From the NCBI RefSeq assembly GCF_902728235.1, contig NZ_CACVBO010000001.1, positions 930,001 to 994,000 on the forward strand: a DNA stretch of 64,000 nucleotides, in the 5' to 3' direction. The position numbers and the translations under genes are program-made. The stretch is from Lentimonas sp. CC4. GTDB lineage: Bacteria; Verrucomicrobiota; Verrucomicrobiia; Opitutales; Coraliomargaritaceae. Below the pieces are notes generated by a model, which searched no databases, had not been told where the DNA came from, and worked only from the letters and a program-made list of their open reading frames with translations. Shown in pieces: positions 56,597 through 64,000 of the stretch (positions are counted from its first letter, which is position 1; the number at the start of each line of letters is the position of its first letter).

Positions 56597-57076
56597 CTAC
56601 ATCTCTAAATCACGATCCGATGGGTGGACGACTCCCTTATAGGCCACTTTGTGCACCCGCATCGTCGATGGCTTCGGAAGATGGCTCAGGCGATGCAATG
56701 CTTCAGCTGCGTCGTCAGTCGCATCAACGCTGACTTGAAGAATATTTCGGTCAAAATCTTCAAAACGTTCAGCCTCCAGCGTGACGAATTGCATCTTATT
56801 CAAATAATTGAGCAAGATATGATGCGCACTTTCCACAGTCTTATAGTAGAGTTGCTCACGCTCTCGGGTGGCCGCTTCAAGCTTACGAGAGTGCCTTCGA
56901 ACCAGAACCCAAATCAATGCAGTGGTGGTGGTGATAAAAAAACACCCTTTCAAAGTTTGAAACTGAGTGGCGTGGCTGAGTGTCGGTGCAATGAAATGAA
57001 CGACTCTGTCAGACAGTGCTACCCAGCACGATCCAACAATAAAATAAATTAGCGGTATTTTTTTGTAAGTGCTCAT
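56597..57076 (-). CDS. Orphan two-span membrane protein resembling a sensor input domain
   Basis: A 159-aa protein. It starts MSTYKKIPLIYFIVGSCWVA, then LSDRVVHF, a second span (GCFFITTTTALIWVLVRR) and a cytoplasmic coiled region (HSRKLEAATREREQLYYKTV). The order YF-VGS-W-LSDR, then QTLKGCFF and RR-HSRKLE resembles the input module of some histidine kinases and cyclases, but no kinase or GGDEF domain follows. The C-terminal half has ESAHHILLNYLNKMQFV, reminiscent of a DHp-like helix. A truncated or stand-alone sensor is likely; the function is unknown. Confidence 0.55.
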   Translation of the reverse strand: MSTYKKIPLIYFIVGSCWVALSDRVVHFIAPTLSHATQFQTLKGCFFITTTTALIWVLVRRHSRKLEAATREREQLYYKTVESAHHILLNYLNKMQFVTLEAERFEDFDRNILQVSVDATDDAAEALHRLSHLPKPSTMRVHKVAYKGVVHPSDRDLEM

Positions 57077-57360
57077 TTCTTAATGAATTTACGCAAGAAA
57101 ACATACTATACATTACTTCGCTATTTTTCAACATTCGAGAATACTAATACCGTAGAATAAATCTACATATATATATATATACAAGTTACTTAATCGAATT
57201 CAACCACTTCTAACATGACCACTGCTGATGCAGCTCGCGAAAGCAAGGGCACTGAGCGCGAGCACCGCCGAGGCTGGAGTTACGCACTTCTGTCGTTTAG
57301 AAGTTCAAGTGATGAATCGCAATATAGAAACTCCGTAAAGGAACCTGCGCTTCGAAGGTT

Positions 57361-57415
57361 GAATTTCAGACAACAATCCGCTTCTCTGTCCCGCATGGAA
57401 GCTTATCCGAACAAC
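57361..57415 (+). repeat. Duplicated 5' region, copy 1 (before the repeat lipoprotein)
   Basis: 55 bp, about 46 identical, repeated at 59179-59233. The core AATCCGCTTCTCTGTCCC is unchanged, followed by the start codon and the codons for MEA. In both copies the start codon is at the same place in the repeat. Confidence 0.85.
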
Positions 57416-59167
57416 CACCGATCACATCTGTGGTCATTGCTTATTGGATTAGCGACTGGCATCAGTGCCTGTTGGGTATGGCAAAAGTGCCAAACGACCG
57501 ATCAAGAACCGCCAAGCATCAGTCATAACACCACGGAGAGGCCGGATGCTTCCATTCAGTCCACTTATCAGGAGCACATCACTCTCCAAGATGTCGAGCA
57601 GGCAAACACTCCACTACAAAGAGGATTATCCATCTTAAAACTCATCGCAAACTGCGAACCCTCAGAGTATCCCGAACTCTGGGACAATGCCAATCAACTG
57701 GGAAAATACAGACGACGTGATTTGAGATCAGCACTCCTCCAAGAGTGGGCGAGTCAAACTCCGCATTCAGCACTAGACTTCCTAATGCGCCAGTCGAATG
57801 GCTTCAATCCAGAGTCCATGCTCGTTTATCAACTCTACGAAGGATGGGCACTCAAAGATGCCAATGAGGCATTTGAAAACGTATCCAGCCAACTTTCAAA
57901 GAGTAACCAGAAAACAGCCTATCAGGCGATTCTAGATATCACAGCACGGCATGACCCTTATCGCGCCGCAGAGCTCTACCAACAATTAGCCAGAGACGAT
58001 TACAAAGTCATGTGCCAAGTAATCGGCCAAGAAATGGCAGCTCGGTCTCCTTCCGACGCGATTCAATTCGTCGAAGAAATGCCAAACGGGCACCATCGAA
58101 ATTCAATGCTACTTCGAATCGCTCAAGCCATCAGCATCGATGATCCGAATAAAGCCGTCGACCTTACCAGCCAAATTTCCCACCTAGGCGAACGTAATAA
58201 AGCCCTCTCGATCATTCTCGGCCGAGTCGCAGTCAATAACCCTCAACAGGCCTTTCAAGTCTATCAAAACCTCGCCCCGGAACTACAGGATGATAGCCAC
58301 CTTTACCCGATCATCGGCGAGTGGGCCAAACAAGACATTCACGCAACACTCGATTATTTTGATAATCGCGATTTAAGTTCAGCTGAATGGCTCCTCTTAC
58401 GACACGCTTACAACACATGGAGCAATACGCGAGGTAGCGACCGCCAGATCATTTTACAATCAGCCCTCGAACTGGGAAACTCTACCAAAGCCATCGACAT
58501 CCAAGTCAGGTGTATCCATGCGCAAATCGGATCCGACATCAATCAAGCTAAATATCTAATAGAATCTCTAGATCCTGGGCCGCTTCAAGAACAAGCACGT
58601 CGCAAACTCATCCTCTACCTACCAAGAAAGCACGGAAACGACGCGACAATCGAATATGCCCAGAGCACTGAAGATCCAACCCTGCTGAAAGATGCCGTGA
58701 CTGCCATTGCCAATTCCATGATGTATGAGAATCCCGAAGCAGGGGCAGAATATTTTAAAACCAAGGACCTGAACGACCCAAACCTAAATACCCAAGGGCT
58801 AACCAGAATCATGGACCACTGGACCAAGGAGGCTCCACAAGCAGCCATTCCATGGATCGCGAATCAAGAGGATCTAGCAAATTACGATGCCATATTGAAC
58901 CGAAGCCTGCGAGTTAGCTCAGGAATTGATCCACGCTGGACTGCTGAAGTCCTAGAAACACTGAACACCTCCGAAGAAACTGAAAAACTGATCCACGCCC
59001 AAATTGCTCATCAATGGGCACTCAACAACCCTCAGGCAGCGCTCGACTGGGCAGTGCAACAAGAGCGCAATCGAGAGGACAGCATACGCGCGATTGCCAG
59101 AATATGGTCAGAAAACGATCCAGAAGCTGCAACTGCTGCACTGGAGAAAGCGAATGTTAAACCGTAG
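57395..59167 (+). CDS. Lipoprotein with alpha-helical repeats
   Basis: 590 aa from the ATG at 57395. A start at 57215 would add 60 residues before a clear signal peptide and is rejected. The N-terminus MEAYPNNHRSHLWSLLIGLA then TGISACW fits a lipoprotein signal with lipobox ISAC. The rest is a tandem of short helical repeats in the style W-x(n)-DPxxAAxxYxxL, for example DPYRAAELYQQLA, SPSDAIQFVEEMP, DPNKAVDLTSQIS, NPQQAFQVYQNLA, NPQAALDWAVQQ. Function unknown; likely a scaffold in the envelope. Its start region duplicates that of purE. Confidence 0.7.
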   Translation: MEAYPNNHRSHLWSLLIGLATGISACWVWQKCQTTDQEPPSISHNTTERPDASIQSTYQEHITLQDVEQANTPLQRGLSILKLIANCEPSEYPELWDNANQLGKYRRRDLRSALLQEWASQTPHSALDFLMRQSNGFNPESMLVYQLYEGWALKDANEAFENVSSQLSKSNQKTAYQAILDITARHDPYRAAELYQQLARDDYKVMCQVIGQEMAARSPSDAIQFVEEMPNGHHRNSMLLRIAQAISIDDPNKAVDLTSQISHLGERNKALSIILGRVAVNNPQQAFQVYQNLAPELQDDSHLYPIIGEWAKQDIHATLDYFDNRDLSSAEWLLLRHAYNTWSNTRGSDRQIILQSALELGNSTKAIDIQVRCIHAQIGSDINQAKYLIESLDPGPLQEQARRKLILYLPRKHGNDATIEYAQSTEDPTLLKDAVTAIANSMMYENPEAGAEYFKTKDLNDPNLNTQGLTRIMDHWTKEAPQAAIPWIANQEDLANYDAILNRSLRVSSGIDPRWTAEVLETLNTSEETEKLIHAQIAHQWALNNPQAALDWAVQQERNREDSIRAIARIWSENDPEAATAALEKANVKP

Positions 59168-59178
59168 CATCTATAGTT

Positions 59179-59233
59179 GAATTCCACGCAGGAATCCGCT
59201 TCTCTGTCCCACATGGAAGCAAATGCGAACAAC
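59179..59233 (+). repeat. Duplicated 5' region, copy 2 (before purE)
   Basis: Second copy of the 57361-57415 repeat, including the purE start codon (ATG at 59213) and its first codons. The 1.8-kb distance equals the length of the lipoprotein gene. Confidence 0.85.
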
Positions 59234-59716
59234 GCCGTCGTCGGAATCATCATGGGCAGTCACTCAGACTGGTCCACTATGGGTGAGGCTGCCGCCCTAC
59301 TCAAACAGCTCGAAATTCCTTTCGAAACCAAAATCGTCAGCGCGCACCGCACACCAGGGCTGCTCTACTCCTACGCAGAAACCGCAGAGGCGCGCGGTAT
59401 TCAAATCATCATCGCAGGTGCAGGCGGCGCAGCGCATCTTCCTGGTATGACTGCGGCCATGACCCACCTGCCCGTGCTCGGCGTGCCGGTGCAATCCAAA
59501 GCGCTCAGCGGCCAAGACTCCCTCCTTTCCATCGTGCAAATGCCAGCGGGCATCCCTGTGATGACCCTCGCCATCGGCGTCGCAGGTGCGAAAAACGCGG
59601 CACTCTCGGCCGCATCTATCCTTTCGCTCAACGACGCGGACGTCCGCGATCGCCTCAAAGCCTTCCGCGAAAACCAAACCAACACCGTGCTCTCCATGGA
59701 GCTCCCAGAAGCTTAA
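59213..59716 (+). CDS. purE: N5-carboxyaminoimidazole ribonucleotide mutase, PurE
   Basis: Converts N5-CAIR to CAIR in purine synthesis. 167 aa from the ATG at 59213, giving the usual N-terminus [20 protein letters not shown]. The in-frame ATG at 59177 would add 12 residues encoded by a duplicated repeat. Motifs [20 protein letters not shown] and [20 protein letters not shown] are those of class I PurE. It is followed by purK after 99 bp. Confidence 0.93.
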   Translation: MEANANNAVVGIIMGSHSDWSTMGEAAALLKQLEIPFETKIVSAHRTPGLLYSYAETAEARGIQIIIAGAGGAAHLPGMTAAMTHLPVLGVPVQSKALSGQDSLLSIVQMPAGIPVMTLAIGVAGAKNAALSAASILSLNDADVRDRLKAFRENQTNTVLSMELPEA

Positions 59717-59815
59717 TTCAACTTTCCTACGGAAGTGACGGCCTTCGCGTCGTCCGCAACAAACCCGTTACGATGAAACGGACGAGGCAGAGCTCGTCCC
59801 TCCTAATTTTTCAAA

Positions 59816-60958
59816 ATGATCACTCCAGGTAGCACTATTGGTATTCTAGGCGGCGGCCAACTCGGCCGTATGCTCATTCTCGCAGGCCGTGCGCTCGGCT
59901 ATCGCTTCCACGTGTTCGAGCCATCCGGCCCATGCCCGGCTGGCCATGTAGCTGACAAAGAGGTGAATGCGCCCTACTCCGACGAAGCCGCGCTGCGTGC
60001 CTTTGCTGAAGGCGTCGACGTCATCACGCTAGAATTCGAAAACATCCCCGCCGAGGTGCTCGACATGCTCAGCGCCATCAAGCCCGTGCTCCCTGGCCGT
60101 CAAGTGCTGCACATTTGCCAACACCGTCAGCGCGAAAAGGACTTTCTCAAAGAAAGCGGCTTACCCTGTGTGCCCTTTGAGTATGCCGACTCCGCCGAAA
60201 GCCTGAAAGTCGCAATCGACGCCATCGGCTTCCCATGTGTGATCAAAACCGCAGCCTTCGGCTACGACGGCAAGGGGCAGATAAAGCTCAACAACGCCAG
60301 CGAAGCCGAAGACACTGAATATCTTTGGAATTTCCTCGAGCGCCCACCACGTGTCGTCGTAGAGAAATGGATCCATCACATCGGTGAGTTCTCCGTGATC
60401 TGCGCCCGTCAGGCAGACGGCACTAAAAGCACCTTCCCGATGTCCGAGAACGTGCATGTGAACCATATTTTACACGCGTCTATCGTGCCTGCACGCATCA
60501 CTGATGCCACCCGCCAAGCGGGTAAAGCCCTCGCTTGCGAAATTGCAGACAAACTCGACGTCGTCGGATTGATCGCAGTGGAGCTCTTTCTACACGAAGA
60601 CGGCCACCTGATCATCAACGAGATGGCACCACGCCCGCACAATTCTGGACACTACACCATCGACGGCTGCCTGACCTCTCAATTCGAGCAACACATCCGC
60701 GCCGTCACCGACCTACCTTTCGGCTCGACCGAGCTACACAACGCCACGGTGATGATCAATCTCCTCGGCGACGTATGGAACAACGGCGAGCCTGATTGGG
60801 CAGGACTGCTCAGCGACCCACGAGTGAAACTACACCTTTACGACAAAGGCGAACCACGCCCTGGCCGCAAGATGGGACACTTCACCATCGTCGGCAGCGA
60901 GGTCGAAGCGGTCTTAGCCGACGCTGAGGCACACTTTGCGCGCCTTACAGGCGCTTGA
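59816..60958 (+). CDS. purK: N5-carboxyaminoimidazole ribonucleotide synthetase, PurK
   Basis: ATP- and bicarbonate-dependent carboxylation of AIR to N5-CAIR, the step before PurE. The 380-aa ATP-grasp protein begins IGILGGGQLGRMLILAGRAL and has TLEFENIPAEVLDML, FGYDGKGQIKL, and NEMAPRPHNSGHYTIDGC. Complete and normal in length. The stop codon overlaps the left arm of a heptad array. Confidence 0.95.
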   Translation: MITPGSTIGILGGGQLGRMLILAGRALGYRFHVFEPSGPCPAGHVADKEVNAPYSDEAALRAFAEGVDVITLEFENIPAEVLDMLSAIKPVLPGRQVLHICQHRQREKDFLKESGLPCVPFEYADSAESLKVAIDAIGFPCVIKTAAFGYDGKGQIKLNNASEAEDTEYLWNFLERPPRVVVEKWIHHIGEFSVICARQADGTKSTFPMSENVHVNHILHASIVPARITDATRQAGKALACEIADKLDVVGLIAVELFLHEDGHLIINEMAPRPHNSGHYTIDGCLTSQFEQHIRAVTDLPFGSTELHNATVMINLLGDVWNNGEPDWAGLLSDPRVKLHLYDKGEPRPGRKMGHFTIVGSEVEAVLADAEAHFARLTGA

Positions 60959-61213
60959 ACGTCGAACGCTCAACTTCGAACGTTGAACTTCGAATGTTCA
61001 GAGCATCATCAAGGACCGGCTGCTTTCCTGACCTGAGCGCGCCGAAGCGTAGCTGCCGCCGAGACTAAGAGCCCTGATCGAACGTAAGGCAGCTAACGAC
61101 AGCCGGTCCCAAGCAGAGCAAAGCCCATTCAAAAATCCGCACTTCCAAAAGTTAGTCACTGAAAATTTATTCGACGTTCAGCGTTCGAAGTTCAACGTTC
61201 GGCGTTCAACGTT
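60957..61213 (+). repeat. Heptad word-array inverted repeat with nested family E hairpin
   Basis: The left arm (60957-61000) is six heptads of GAACGTC/GAACTTC type. The right arm (61170-61213), read on the minus strand, is AACGTTG, AACGCCG, AACGTTG, AACTTCG, AACGCTG, AACGTCG. Between them lies a family E hairpin (61013-61109) whose GGACCGGCTG arm pairs with CAGCCGGTCC. The array ends 8 bp before the trpE start and no ORF is inside. Confidence 0.8.
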
Positions 61214-61221
61214 TTCCTATC

Positions 61222-62712
61222 ATGAATATCCAACCTTCCAGATCCGTATTCGAAGCCCTCGCTAAGCAAGGAAACACCGTGCCGGTGTATCTTGACCTGA
61301 CCGCAGACTGCGAGACGCCCTTGGGAGCGTATTCAAAGATCCGCGAAGACGGCCCGGCTTTTTTATTCGAATCCATCGTCGGTGGTGAGCGCATCAGCCG
61401 CTTCTCCTTTCTTGGTAGCAATCCGCGCAAAGTCATTCGCGTGTTTGAGGACGAAGTCACCATCACCCACAAAAGCGGCCAAGTCGAAACCCTCCCGACT
61501 CCGGAAGATCCACTTAAGATCATCGAAGCCGAGATGGCACGCTATGAGCCAGTGCGCCTGCCCGGAATGCCACCGTTTACCGGTGGAGCCGTCGGATTTG
61601 TCGGCCATGAGTATGTCCACTACGTCGAGCCGACGATTCCGAAGCCGGAAGAAAATCCGCTCGAAGTGCCGATCCTTTACTACCTGATCACCGACTCAGT
61701 CGTCATCTTCGACCACGTGCGCCAAGTGCTGCGTGTCTGTGTCAATGCCCACATCGAAGGTGATGCCGGTGCTGCTTATGACCAAGCTGTCGCAGAAATT
61801 GTGAATATCTGTGAACAACTCGAAAAGCCCCAACCGCTGAGCCACCGCGAGCTCTCAGAACCGGGCGAAATCACCGTGCCTGATGGCAACTTCACAAAAG
61901 ACCGATTTGAGGCTGCAGTGGACAGCGTCAAAGAATACGTTCGCTCCGGAGATGTCATCCAAACCGTTCTATCTCAAAGATTTAAGAAGGCTTTCAAACC
62001 AAGCCCCGTCGACCTCTACCGGGCCCTCCGCACAGTGAACCCTTCTCCCTATATGTTTTTAATGGAAGATCCCGATTTTGCAGTGGTCGGTGCTTCCCCA
62101 GAGGTGCATGTTCGCCTCACTGAAGATAAGGTAGAAATCCGCCCGATCGCAGGCACAAGACACCGTGGAAAAGATGAAGCGGAAGATCTAGCGTTAGAAA
62201 AAGACCTCCTCGACGACGAAAAGGAACGCGCTGAACACCTGATGTTGGTCGATTTAGCGCGAAATGACATTGGACGCGTCTGTGAATACGGCTCCATCCA
62301 CGTTCCGGATTACATGACGATCGAACGTTATTCACACGTTATGCACATCGTCTCACAGGTGGTGGGAACTATAGCGAAAGATAAGACTGCATACGATCTC
62401 ATGCGCGCCACATTTCCAGCAGGCACTCTCAGCGGGGCGCCAAAGGTCAGAGCGCTGCAAATCATCGCCGAACTCGAACAAAGCCAGCGCGGCGTCTATG
62501 GCGGTGCACTTGGTTATTTCGGCTACGAAGGTAATCACGACTCCTGCATCGGCATCCGCACCGCCGTGATTAAGGATGGTAACATCTACATCCAGTCTGG
62601 CGCTGGGATTGTCGCCGATTCAGTTCCAGAAAGCGAGTTCATGGAGACTGTGAACAAGGCGAAAGGCATGTTGAAAGCCGTCAAAGTAGCCGAAGAGATG
62701 CAAAATAATTAG
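61222..62712 (+). CDS. trpE: Anthranilate synthase component I, TrpE
   Basis: Makes anthranilate from chorismate and ammonia, the first committed tryptophan step. The 496-aa protein has the N-terminal regulatory region (FLFESIVGGERISRFSFLG, the site of tryptophan feedback), and the catalytic chorismate-binding domain with IAGTRHRGKDEAEDLALEKD, ERYSHVMHIVSQVVG and GTLSGAPKVRALQIIAELE. No trpG or other trp gene lies in the window. No leader peptide or attenuator is visible in the gap upstream, which is filled by the word-array element. Confidence 0.95.
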   Translation: MNIQPSRSVFEALAKQGNTVPVYLDLTADCETPLGAYSKIREDGPAFLFESIVGGERISRFSFLGSNPRKVIRVFEDEVTITHKSGQVETLPTPEDPLKIIEAEMARYEPVRLPGMPPFTGGAVGFVGHEYVHYVEPTIPKPEENPLEVPILYYLITDSVVIFDHVRQVLRVCVNAHIEGDAGAAYDQAVAEIVNICEQLEKPQPLSHRELSEPGEITVPDGNFTKDRFEAAVDSVKEYVRSGDVIQTVLSQRFKKAFKPSPVDLYRALRTVNPSPYMFLMEDPDFAVVGASPEVHVRLTEDKVEIRPIAGTRHRGKDEAEDLALEKDLLDDEKERAEHLMLVDLARNDIGRVCEYGSIHVPDYMTIERYSHVMHIVSQVVGTIAKDKTAYDLMRATFPAGTLSGAPKVRALQIIAELEQSQRGVYGGALGYFGYEGNHDSCIGIRTAVIKDGNIYIQSGAGIVADSVPESEFMETVNKAKGMLKAVKVAEEMQNN

Positions 62713-62847
62713 AATAATTGTAATTATTTTGTAAGGCAGTCCGGATAAAACCGATCTTTCTGTTGTAAACGGGGAATAACTCACCCGAGCTCGGCTCTTA
62801 ACAAAGTCGCGCAGACAGAAATATTAACCTATCCTAACTACCCTACT

Positions 62848-63873
62848 ATGCACAAGAAACTGGTAAAATCGAGCTCTCGTAACCGTTTAACTCAAACCAG
62901 CTCACGAGTCCCAAGGGCTCAAACAGAGGAAGTAGAAGCAGTTACCGATGTGCGCGCACTGCCTTCCAATGATCGAAACGTCATGCGCACTTACATGCAG
63001 GAGATCGGCAAAACACCGCTCCTGACTGCGAAAGAAGAAGTCACTCTTGCTGGTCGCATTCAAAAAGGCGACAAATCTGCCCGCGATCACATGATCTCGG
63101 CAAACCTACGACTCGTCGTAAAAATCGCCCACGACTACAATAATTTTGGCCTGCCACTGCTCGATTTAATCAGCGAAGGCAACATCGGCTTGATCAAGGC
63201 AGTCGAACGCTTTGACCCTGCAAAGGGAGGCAAACTCAGCACTTACGCCGCATGGTGGATCAAACAGTCCATCAAACGCGCCCTCGCGAATCAAAGTAAG
63301 ACCATCCGCCTGCCGGTGCACTTGGTCGACAAGATCGCTAAAATGCGCCGCATCACCGCAGCCTTAGCAGACGAACTCGACCGCGAGCCCTCAGACGAAG
63401 AGATCGGCTACGAAATGGGCATGCCAGTCAACAAAGTGGCACACCTGAAGTCAGTCAGCGTCCGCCCCTCCTCGCTCGATGCACCCGTCGGCGAAGACGG
63501 CGATACCAGCTTCGGCGAACTCGTAGGCGACGAAAACCAGACGACTCCGCTGGAAAACCTCCAGCAGAAGTCCATTCACAACGACATTCAATCCGTCATC
63601 AGCCTACTCGATAAGCGCGAAGGTGAAATCATCCGCCTGCGCTTCGGCCTTGATGGCAACCTCCCGCTCACCCTCGAAGAAGTGGGTGAGGTATTCGACA
63701 TCACTCGCGAGCGCGTGCGCCAGATTCAGACAATCGCCATCCACAAGATGCGTCGCATCATGACGGAGAATGAACGTCAACGCAGTAAAACTGAAGTGCA
63801 TCAAGAGCACATCCAGCAAAAGCGTATGGAAGTCCTACAGGAGTTCTTCGCCGAGCAAGCCGCAAGCAACTAG
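62848..63873 (+). CDS. RNA polymerase sigma-70 family factor (RpoD/SigA group)
   Basis: A 341-aa sigma factor with region 1.2 (RTYMQEIGKTPLLTAKEEVT), 2.2-2.4 (NLRLVVKIAHDY, GLIKAVERFDPAKGGKLSTY, AAWWIKQSIKRALANQ), region 3 and 4.2 (TLEEVGEVFDITRERVRQIQ). Region 1.1 is absent, so it resembles a short primary or group 2 factor more than full-length RpoD. Whether it is the main housekeeping sigma cannot be told here. Confidence 0.9.
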   Translation: MHKKLVKSSSRNRLTQTSSRVPRAQTEEVEAVTDVRALPSNDRNVMRTYMQEIGKTPLLTAKEEVTLAGRIQKGDKSARDHMISANLRLVVKIAHDYNNFGLPLLDLISEGNIGLIKAVERFDPAKGGKLSTYAAWWIKQSIKRALANQSKTIRLPVHLVDKIAKMRRITAALADELDREPSDEEIGYEMGMPVNKVAHLKSVSVRPSSLDAPVGEDGDTSFGELVGDENQTTPLENLQQKSIHNDIQSVISLLDKREGEIIRLRFGLDGNLPLTLEEVGEVFDITRERVRQIQTIAIHKMRRIMTENERQRSKTEVHQEHIQQKRMEVLQEFFAEQAASN

Positions 63874-63905
63874 TTTTTTTCAGTTAGGTAAGTTGTTGTT
63901 AAATG

Positions 63906-63942
63906 AAGCCTCTCGGTCCTTTTTCAGCCGAGGGGCTTTTTT
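63906..63942 (+). terminator. Intrinsic terminator of the sigma factor gene
   Basis: An 11-bp stem (AAGCCTCTCGG with CCGAGGGGCTT, one G-T pair), 11-nt loop, then TTTT. It starts 33 bp after the stop of the sigma-factor gene. Confidence 0.9.
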
Positions 63943-64000
63943 GTGGGCGCATGAGCCGAACTTCCGGCGGCAGCTTATCCCAGTGCTAGTAAAGGATCGG

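Noticed and set aside
57215-57394. 60-residue N-terminal extension of the lipoprotein gene
   Set aside because: The ATG at 57395 gives a clean lipoprotein signal peptide and lies at the same place as the purE start in the duplicated repeat.
60957-61221. Trp attenuator or T-box before trpE
   Set aside because: No leader ORF with Trp codons and no T-box motif. The gap is filled by a repeat element seen at other loci.

Overview
The window looks like a chromosomal segment of a Gram-negative bacterium of about 50-55% GC, most likely from the PVC group (Verrucomicrobiota, Opitutae-like). This placement is inference. It rests on outer-membrane genes (tamA/tamB, pqi/MCE), a membrane-anchored PIN-TRAM protein, an alpha-helical repeat lipoprotein, and an unusual density of structured intergenic repeats. 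No rRNA, tRNA, CRISPR array, prophage or recognisable transposase was found.

Layout. 1-870: truncated and decayed surface-carbohydrate genes at the window edge. 876-7481: a complete pseudaminic acid route (pseB, pseC, pseF, an associated methylase, a pseG-pseH fusion, pseI). 7547-18897 on the minus strand: an orphan type IV pilin-like gene followed by four GT-C (GT39-like) membrane glycosyltransferases, a membrane sulfatase/LtaS-like enzyme, a DUF354 protein and an AT-rich hexapeptide acyltransferase. These two blocks converge and together suggest a cell-surface glycosylation locus. 19082-22285: PIN-TRAM protein, small membrane protein and an FGE-like protein. 22524-27027: tyrA, aroA, rsmE and a DEAD-type helicase. 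27255-33085: tamA/tamB. 33282-39089: gluQ, mscS, cmk, GxxExxY protein, plsC, four-helix-bundle protein and purM. 39159-41040: a CxxC protein and a Met/His-rich outer-membrane protein, perhaps metal-related. 41651-47341: rapA, a small unknown and feoBA. 48158-51558: pqiC, pqiB and a pqiA split in two. 51775-56553: mtfA, a ferritin-like/ATP-grasp fusion and mqo. 56597-63873: an orphan sensor-like membrane protein, a repeat lipoprotein, purE, purK, trpE and a sigma-70 factor.

The most unusual signal lies between the genes. At least eight gaps hold arrays of short degenerate words (7-mers, 8-mers or 10-mers) in tandem. Most occur as two facing arms that form a long inverted repeat. Two neighbouring elements enclose one small ORF each: a GxxExxY (PD-(D/E)XK-like) protein at 36274-36711 and a four-helix-bundle (23S-IVP family) protein at 37468-37896. 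Several others have the same architecture without an ORF. In addition there are at least five families of longer hairpin repeats (called A to E here), some nested in each other, notably at 47.5-48.1 kb, plus a 131-bp tandem hairpin repeat at 34.2 kb. I interpret the word-array elements as a family of small mobile or hairpin elements with ORF-bearing and ORF-less members. This is inference and needs genome-wide comparison.
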